DNA from: an uncultured Collinsella sp.
Lineage (GTDB): Bacteria; Actinomycetota; Coriobacteriia; Coriobacteriales; Coriobacteriaceae
Reading direction: 5' to 3'
Assembly: GCA_902491415.1 (NCBI GenBank)
Contig: CABUHP010000038.1
Location: 1 to 10,468 of the forward strand
DNA length: 10,468 bases
Shown: piece by piece, positions 5,741 through 10,468 of the stretch
Numbering within the stretch: the first letter of the stretch is position 1
Layout: every line of letters begins with the position of its first letter
Notes under the pieces: generated by a model
The model's database searches: none
Told to the model about the DNA's origin: nothing
What the model saw: the letters and a program-made list of their open reading frames with translations, nothing else
Made by a program: the position numbers and the translations under genes

Positions 5741-6760
5741 ATGTTCGGCAATCCCTCGTATCCAACGTATCAGGCTTTTTTGGGGCTTGGCATCGCCGCT
5801 GCCATTGCGCTGCTGCTCATGCCGTGGTGGATCAAGCTGCTCAAGGTCGAGGGTATCGGCCAGCAGGTTCGTGCCGACGGCCCCAAGCGTCATTTGGTTA
5901 AGCAGGGAACGCCCACCATGGGTGGCGTTGTTATCCTCGTCGCGATCTCGCTGGCCTGCCTGCTGATGGGCAAGCTCACCACCGAGCTCGTGCTCGTGCT
6001 TCTCGCCACGCTGGCGACCGGCGTGCTGGGCCTGATCGACGACCTGACCTCCGTTACGCATGGGCGCTCGCTCGGCCTGACGCCCCATGCCAAGATGATC
6101 GGCCTAACCATTATCTGTGTCACCTTTACGGTACTTGCCGTCAACTGGTGCGGCGTCGCCCCCGAGATTCGTTTTCCCGGCGGCCTGACGATTGACCTTG
6201 GCGTGCTTTCGACCACCATCTGCGGCCTTTCGTTCCCGTGGCTCTACATTGTCTTTTGCTGGCTGATGATCGCCGGTCTTTCTAATGCCGTGAACCTGAC
6301 CGATGGCCTTGACGGTCTTGCTGGCGGCACCTCCATGATCGCCATGCTCGCCATGGCCGCCATGGCGTTTTTGCACGGAGACGTGAACCTGTCCATCTTC
6401 TGCACCGCGTGTGCCGGTGCCTGCTTGGGCTTTCTGTGGTTCAACTGCTATCCGGCGAGCATCTTTATGGGCGATACCGGCTCGCTTGCCCTGGGCGGCG
6501 CGTTTGCCTGCACGTCCATCATGACCAACACCGAGGTCGTTTCCCTCATCATCGGCGGCCTGTTTATCGTTGAGACCCTGTCAGTCATGATTCAGGTTGT
6601 CTACTTCCACTTTACGCACAAGCGCGTCTTCCTTATGGCGCCCATCCATCATCATTTCGAAAAGAAGGGCTGGGCCGAGACCAAGGTCGTCATCCGTTTT
6701 TGGATTATCGCTGCGGCCTTTGGTGCCGTTGGCCTTGCTTTGTTCTTCCAGTTGGGATAG
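5741..6760 (+). CDS. mraY: Phospho-N-acetylmuramoyl-pentapeptide-transferase MraY
   Basis: MraY is the integral membrane enzyme that transfers phospho-MurNAc-pentapeptide from UDP to undecaprenyl phosphate, forming lipid I. The 339 residues are near the Gram-positive norm, with about ten hydrophobic segments. Signature motifs are DGPKRHLVKQGTPTMGG (46-62), the Asp pair in GLIDDLTSV (97-105, D100 and D101), NLTDGLDGL (185-193), FMGDTGSLALGG (242-253, catalytic D245) and the histidine motif APIHHHFEKKGW (300-311). The start lies 3 nt after the murF stop. A GGAAGG (5722-5727) inside the end of murF is 13 nt upstream, rather far, so translation may be coupled to murF. It is followed by murD after 9 nt. 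Confidence 0.97.
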   Translation: MFGNPSYPTYQAFLGLGIAAAIALLLMPWWIKLLKVEGIGQQVRADGPKRHLVKQGTPTMGGVVILVAISLACLLMGKLTTELVLVLLATLATGVLGLIDDLTSVTHGRSLGLTPHAKMIGLTIICVTFTVLAVNWCGVAPEIRFPGGLTIDLGVLSTTICGLSFPWLYIVFCWLMIAGLSNAVNLTDGLDGLAGGTSMIAMLAMAAMAFLHGDVNLSIFCTACAGACLGFLWFNCYPASIFMGDTGSLALGGAFACTSIMTNTEVVSLIIGGLFIVETLSVMIQVVYFHFTHKRVFLMAPIHHHFEKKGWAETKVVIRFWIIAAAFGAVGLALFFQLG

Positions 6761-6769
6761 TGGTCTTTC

Positions 6770-8176
6770 ATGCCTCTTGCTGATGTCTTTAGCCTGCTCG
6801 TTTTGGGTCAGGGCAAATCCGGTCTCGATGTCGCCCGCTGGGCGCTGGCACATCCCGAGCGCGTAAGCGCCGTTACCGTGTATGGCGGCGGCACCTCTGA
6901 GCCCAATGACGCCACGCGTGCGCTCGAGGCTGCTGGTGCGTCGTTTGTCTATGGGACCGAACAGGTCGAGGGCGCCTATGACGTATGCGTGACGTGCCCG
7001 GGCATCTCGGAGTTCTCGGGCTTCTTTAAGGCCGGGCGCGAGCATGCCGCCCAGATTATGGGTGAGCCCGAGTTTGCCTATCGCCTGTCGCCCGATAACT
7101 GGATTGCCATCACGGGTACCAACGGCAAGACGACCACCACGTCGCTGACTGATTATCTGCTCAAGGCTGCCGGCGAGGCCAGCGTAGCTGTCGGCAACAT
7201 CGGCGAGCCGCCGGTCAACGAGATTGACGGCCGAGCTCATAACGAGTGGTTTGTGGCCGAGCTCTCGAGCTACCAGATTGCTACGACCGCCGAGCTTCAT
7301 CCTCGCGTGGCGGTGCTGCTCAACATCACTCCCGACCACTTGGGCTGGCATAAGAGCCATAAGAACTATGCGCTTGCCAAGATCAAACTGTTTGACAATA
7401 TGGTCGATGACGATCTGGCGGTTGTCGACGTCGAAGACGCCGGCATTCACGAGTTCGATGAGTACATCTACATGCCGGGTCGTCGCATCTGCAAGGTTGC
7501 CTTTGACGAGCCTGAGGGCGAGGATGCCGCCTTTGTGCGCGATGGCAAGATGATCGTGCGCCTGAAGGGCGTCGAGACCCCGCTCATCGCTACATCCGAG
7601 CTCAAGATCTCGGGCCATCACAATGTTATCAATGCCCTGTGCGCTGCCACGGCTGCCCTGGCAGTCGGTGCCGATGTCGATGGTGTCTGCCGCGGTCTGG
7701 TCTCGTTCCAGCCGCTCGAGCACCGTGTGGAGCCTTGTGGTGAGATTGACGGCGTGCGCTACGTCAACGATTCCAAGGCGACCAACACCGATGCGGTCGA
7801 GAAGGCACTGACGGCATTTCCCGATGACGACGTGATCTTGCTGCTCGGCGGCCACGATAAGGGCACGCCGCTCACGGACTTCGCGCGCGTTGTTATGGAC
7901 AACGTGCGCTCGGTCGTCTGCTTTGGCGATGCGCGCGAGCGCTTCACCGCCGCTATGGACGAGGCCGATGTCGATGGCGATGTGGATATCGCTCAGGCGG
8001 ATGACCTGCGCGACGCCGTGGACGTTGCCCGTTCGCTGTCGAGCCGTGGCGATGTGATCTTACTTTCTCCTGCCTGCTCTTCGTTCGATGAGTTTTCGGG
8101 CTATGAGGAGCGCGGCCGCGTGTTTAAGGACTATGTGGCCCAGCTTGCCGCTGCGGCGAAATCGCAAATGGAATAG
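6770..8176 (+). CDS. murD: UDP-N-acetylmuramoylalanine--D-glutamate ligase MurD
   Basis: MurD is the cytoplasmic ATP-dependent ligase that adds D-glutamate to UDP-MurNAc-L-Ala. The 468 residues match the family. The N-terminal Rossmann-like domain begins VLGQGKSGLDVA (11-22) and includes CPGIS (76-80). The ATPase domain has ITGTNGKTTTTS (114-125), NIGEP (143-147), AELSSYQ (163-169), LNITPDHLGWHKS (184-196) and GHHNVINAL (282-290). The C-terminal domain has VNDSKATNTDAV (332-343), GGHDKG (360-365) and LLSPACSSFDEF (431-442), where D-Glu-specific MurD proteins carry a near-identical sequence. The ATG at 6770 has only a weak GGGA (6754-6757) upstream, consistent with coupling to mraY. ftsW starts a few nt after its stop. 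Confidence 0.96.
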   Translation: MPLADVFSLLVLGQGKSGLDVARWALAHPERVSAVTVYGGGTSEPNDATRALEAAGASFVYGTEQVEGAYDVCVTCPGISEFSGFFKAGREHAAQIMGEPEFAYRLSPDNWIAITGTNGKTTTTSLTDYLLKAAGEASVAVGNIGEPPVNEIDGRAHNEWFVAELSSYQIATTAELHPRVAVLLNITPDHLGWHKSHKNYALAKIKLFDNMVDDDLAVVDVEDAGIHEFDEYIYMPGRRICKVAFDEPEGEDAAFVRDGKMIVRLKGVETPLIATSELKISGHHNVINALCAATAALAVGADVDGVCRGLVSFQPLEHRVEPCGEIDGVRYVNDSKATNTDAVEKALTAFPDDDVILLLGGHDKGTPLTDFARVVMDNVRSVVCFGDARERFTAAMDEADVDGDVDIAQADDLRDAVDVARSLSSRGDVILLSPACSSFDEFSGYEERGRVFKDYVAQLAAAAKSQME

Positions 8177-8185
8177 GGGTTGCCG

Positions 8186-9706
8186 GTGAGAGAGGAGAGC
8201 CCCCGACAAGGTATGAGGAGGCCCGACTCGGACCGTGCTTCCTCGCGGCGCAGCACACCGCGTTCCGGTCGCGGCGGGCAGACGTTTAGCGAACGCTATA
8301 TTGCCGGCGTTCCCGCCCGTATCATGCGCCCCCGTTTGATATTCATGGCCTGTCTGTTTACCTTGGTGTGCTTTGGCCTGCTGATGGTGTACTCGGCGTC
8401 TTCGGTCGAGGCGCTGCACGAGAATGGCTCGGCGACGTTTTTTCTGGGTCGACAGGCCGCGTTTGCCGTGGTCGGTGTTCTGGCGCTGATTGCCATCGTG
8501 TGCGTTTTGCCGGACAGCTGGTTTGGGGAGGATGTGCTCAGGATCTTCCTTATCGGCATGATGGGGCTACTGCTTCTGGTGTTCTTGGTGGGCAGCGGCA
8601 GTCGTGGCGCCACGCGCTGGCTCAACATCGCCGGTATTCAGTTCCAGCCTTCCGAGTTTTTAAAGCCATTTGCCATTGCGTATTCGGCCATCATGCTTGA
8701 TCGCTTCTTTTCGCCCGGTGGCAACATCAACGAATTCCTTCGCAAGATGGGCATCTACCTGGGCATTTCGCTCTTTCTGATCTTTATCCAGCCCGATTTC
8801 GGTACCGTCCTGATCATCCTGTTGACCCTCATGTGCATGGCGTTGTTTGCGGGTCTCGACCCCAGATTTATCATCGGCGTGCTAATCTTCGGCATTCTGG
8901 TGATCGTGATTGCGCTTGTCGCAGAGCCGTACCGTATGGTGCGTATTCAGGTTGCCTTGAACCCTTGGGCCGACGAGTATGGTGACGGCTATCAGGCCAC
9001 GCTTGCCATCATGGCCTTTGCCTCGGGCGGTCTGTTCGGCCGTGGCATCGGCAACTCAACCATGAAGTATTCGTATCTGCCCGAGGCGCACAACGACTAC
9101 ATCCTGGCCATCATTGGCGAGGAAGTCGGTTTTGTCGGAACCGTGCTGTTCTTCTTGGTGTTTGCGATGCTGATCTACTCGGCGTTTCGCATTGCCGAGC
9201 AGGCGACCGATCGTCGGGGCGCGCTCATGGCGTCTGGCTCCGCGGTCATTCTCGCGGTGCAGTTTTTGATTAACGCGCTGGGCATCCTCAACGTGTTTCC
9301 CATGACGGGCAAGCCGTTGCCGTTTATTAGCTACGGCGGTTCGTCGATTATTGTGTCGCTCATGCTTGCCGGATTGATCCTGCGCGTTTCGTACGAGAGC
9401 GCCCGCCGCGATGAGTATGACCGCCGCCGTGAGAGCTTTGCCGTTATGGATGAGAGTACCGCCGGCGTGCCCCACGTGCGCGGCGAGCGATCTTCGCGTA
9501 GTGGCTTTACCGTTCTGGATGGTTCTGCATCCGAGCCGGCAGCTCGTCCACGCCCGCGAACGGCTCCGCAAGGTCGTCCTCAGCGCCCCACTCCTCGCAA
9601 TGCGGGCGGCGGATATAATCGAATCGATTTGAACTCGGACCCGTCGGCGCGTCTGCGTACCGACGACCAGGGACCGCGTGTACGAAGGGACTACCATGAC
9701 CGATAA
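8186..9706 (+). CDS. ftsW: Septal peptidoglycan glycosyltransferase FtsW
   Basis: FtsW is the SEDS-family polymerase that joins lipid II into glycan strands at the septum with its class B PBP partner. I chose GTG 8186 because AGGGG (8175-8179) is 6 nt upstream; TTG 8180 (two codons earlier) and ATG 8213 are alternatives. About 50 basic, Arg/Ser-rich residues precede roughly ten membrane segments. Motifs, numbered from TTG 8180, are GSRGATRWLNIAGIQFQPSE (140-159), QPDFGT (204-209), GLFGRGIGNS (284-293), LPEAHNDYILAIIGEE (300-315) and GKPLPFISYGGSS (377-389), all diagnostic. The last 100 residues or so (about 408-508) are a hydrophilic Arg/Pro-rich tail. RodA is less likely given the dcw position beside murG, whose start it overlaps by 11 nt. 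Confidence 0.94.
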   Translation: MREESPRQGMRRPDSDRASSRRSTPRSGRGGQTFSERYIAGVPARIMRPRLIFMACLFTLVCFGLLMVYSASSVEALHENGSATFFLGRQAAFAVVGVLALIAIVCVLPDSWFGEDVLRIFLIGMMGLLLLVFLVGSGSRGATRWLNIAGIQFQPSEFLKPFAIAYSAIMLDRFFSPGGNINEFLRKMGIYLGISLFLIFIQPDFGTVLIILLTLMCMALFAGLDPRFIIGVLIFGILVIVIALVAEPYRMVRIQVALNPWADEYGDGYQATLAIMAFASGGLFGRGIGNSTMKYSYLPEAHNDYILAIIGEEVGFVGTVLFFLVFAMLIYSAFRIAEQATDRRGALMASGSAVILAVQFLINALGILNVFPMTGKPLPFISYGGSSIIVSLMLAGLILRVSYESARRDEYDRRRESFAVMDESTAGVPHVRGERSSRSGFTVLDGSASEPAARPRPRTAPQGRPQRPTPRNAGGGYNRIDLNSDPSARLRTDDQGPRVRRDYHDR

Positions 9707-10468
9707 AATGACCGTTGCTATTGCAGCCGGCGGCACGGCAGGACACATCAACCCCGCGCTCGCCTTGGCCGAAGAGCTGCGTGACCGTGGCCACCACGTT
9801 GTGTTCGTGGGCCAGTCGCGCAAGCTCGAGGGTCGTCTGGTCCCTGAGGCTGGGTTTGATTTTGTGCCCATTACGGTCACGGGCTTCGACCGCTCCCGTC
9901 CCTGGACGGCGCTGACCTCGCTATGGCGTGTCAACAAGGCCAAGCGTGCGCTCGCCAGTCATTTCTCAAAGGTCGGCAAGCCCGATGCCGCCATCGGTTT
10001 TGGTGCCTATGTCGAGGTTCCGCTGCTGGGGTGGTGCAAGGGCGCGGGTGTTCCGTATCTGCTGCATGAGCAGAACTCTGTTCCGGGCCTGGCCAACAAG
10101 ATGATGAACTCCCACGCCGCCCGCGTGTGCATCTCGGTGCCGGCAGCGCGCTCGGTCTTTGAACGCGAAGGTGACCCTGACCACGTGCTCATGACCGGCA
10201 ACCCCGTACGTCGCTCGGTGATCGAGGGCGATCGCGCTCGCGGCCGCAAGGCACTTGGCGTTCCCGAGGACGCTACGCTGCTGCTCGTCTTTGGCGGTTC
10301 ACTTGGCGCCCAGCACCTCAACGAGCGCGTGGTCTCGCTCAAAAACGAGCTGCTTTCGCGCAAGAACCTCTATGTGTTGCATTCGACGGGTGCCGACGGC
10401 TTTGAGGAGACCGAGAGCGCTTTGGCGCTGACGCCCGAGGAAGCGAAGCGTTACCGCGTCCAGCCTTA
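9696..10468 (+). CDS. murG: UDP-GlcNAc:lipid I GlcNAc transferase MurG (5' part, cut by window edge)
   Basis: MurG is the peripheral inner-face glycosyltransferase (GT28) that adds GlcNAc to lipid I to give lipid II. The window holds 257 complete codons of a gene usually about 355-375 codons long. The open frame runs to the right edge without a stop, so it is truncated by the window, not broken. Motifs are the N-terminal glycine loop AAGGTAGHINPALALAEEL (10-28), GFGAYVEVP (101-109, variant of the usual GxGGYVSxP), HEQNSVPGLANK (124-135), TGNPVR (167-172) and FGGSLGAQHLN (199-209). ATG 9696 has AAGGG (9685-9689) 6 nt upstream and overlaps the end of ftsW by 11 nt; an ATG four codons later (9708) is an alternative. 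The overlap implies translational coupling. Confidence 0.95.
   Translation, partial: MTDKMTVAIAAGGTAGHINPALALAEELRDRGHHVVFVGQSRKLEGRLVPEAGFDFVPITVTGFDRSRPWTALTSLWRVNKAKRALASHFSKVGKPDAAIGFGAYVEVPLLGWCKGAGVPYLLHEQNSVPGLANKMMNSHAARVCISVPAARSVFEREGDPDHVLMTGNPVRRSVIEGDRARGRKALGVPEDATLLLVFGGSLGAQHLNERVVSLKNELLSRKNLYVLHSTGADGFEETESALALTPEEAKRYRVQP

Noticed and set aside
4904..6088. Minus-strand open frame opposite murF and mraY
   Set aside because: No family motifs and low-complexity His/Gln/Arg composition; explained by codon bias of the sense genes.
6581..7855. Minus-strand open frame (424 codons) opposite mraY and murD
   Set aside because: Antisense shadow of two well supported genes, with no recognisable product.
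9614..9619. Perfect TATAAT inside the ftsW 3' end, upstream of murG
   Set aside because: No -35 match at 16-18 bp and no extended -10 TG. It encodes Gly-Tyr-Asn in the FtsW tail, so a murG promoter is not supported.

Overview
This window holds most of a division and cell wall (dcw) gene cluster from a GC-rich, Gram-positive-type bacterium. All nine genes are on the + strand and tightly packed: mraZ, rsmH (mraW), an ftsL-like gene, a class B penicillin-binding protein (ftsI type), murF, mraY, murD, ftsW and the first 257 codons of murG, which runs off the right edge. Protein style (disordered basic tails on FtsI and FtsW, acidic tail on MraZ), base composition and the actinobacterial-type LexA site suggest an actinomycete of the Coriobacteriia, perhaps Collinsella or a relative. 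That placement is inference from general resemblance, not a database match.

Region 1 (1-321) has no gene I can support but is dense in regulatory-looking sequence. From left to right: a pair of TGGGG words (4-18); a 28-bp imperfect inverted repeat (54-81); two NrdR-box-like sites 41 bp apart (125-140 and 166-181) flanking a LexA/SOS-box-like site (143-158); a run of TGGGG words mostly at 10-bp spacing, typical of MraZ binding sites (191-237), overlapping a good vegetative promoter (TTGAAA 225-230, 17-bp spacer, TATTAT 248-253); and a duplicated GGGGyGGTTCCCC palindrome, one copy inside the promoter spacer and one in the leader. This suggests that the cluster, or an unseen divergent gene to the left, is tied to dNTP supply, DNA damage and MraZ feedback.

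Region 2 (322-4186) is mraZ-rsmH-ftsL-ftsI: a regulator, a 16S rRNA methyltransferase and two septal membrane proteins. Region 3 (4187-4312) is a 126-bp gap lying where murE usually sits in actinobacterial and many other dcw clusters; murE is absent here. Region 4 (4313-10468) is murF-mraY-murD-ftsW-murG, with gaps of 3 to 9 nt and a final 11-nt overlap, so very likely one transcript.

Together the products add D-glutamate (MurD) and D-Ala-D-Ala (MurF) to the UDP-MurNAc peptide, move the precursor to the lipid carrier (MraY, lipid I), add GlcNAc (MurG, lipid II), and polymerise and crosslink it at the septum (FtsW with the PBP, helped by the FtsL-like protein). No mobile element, CRISPR array, tRNA or rRNA was seen. 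The genes are an ordinary conserved cluster; the most unusual material is the upstream regulatory island and the missing murE.
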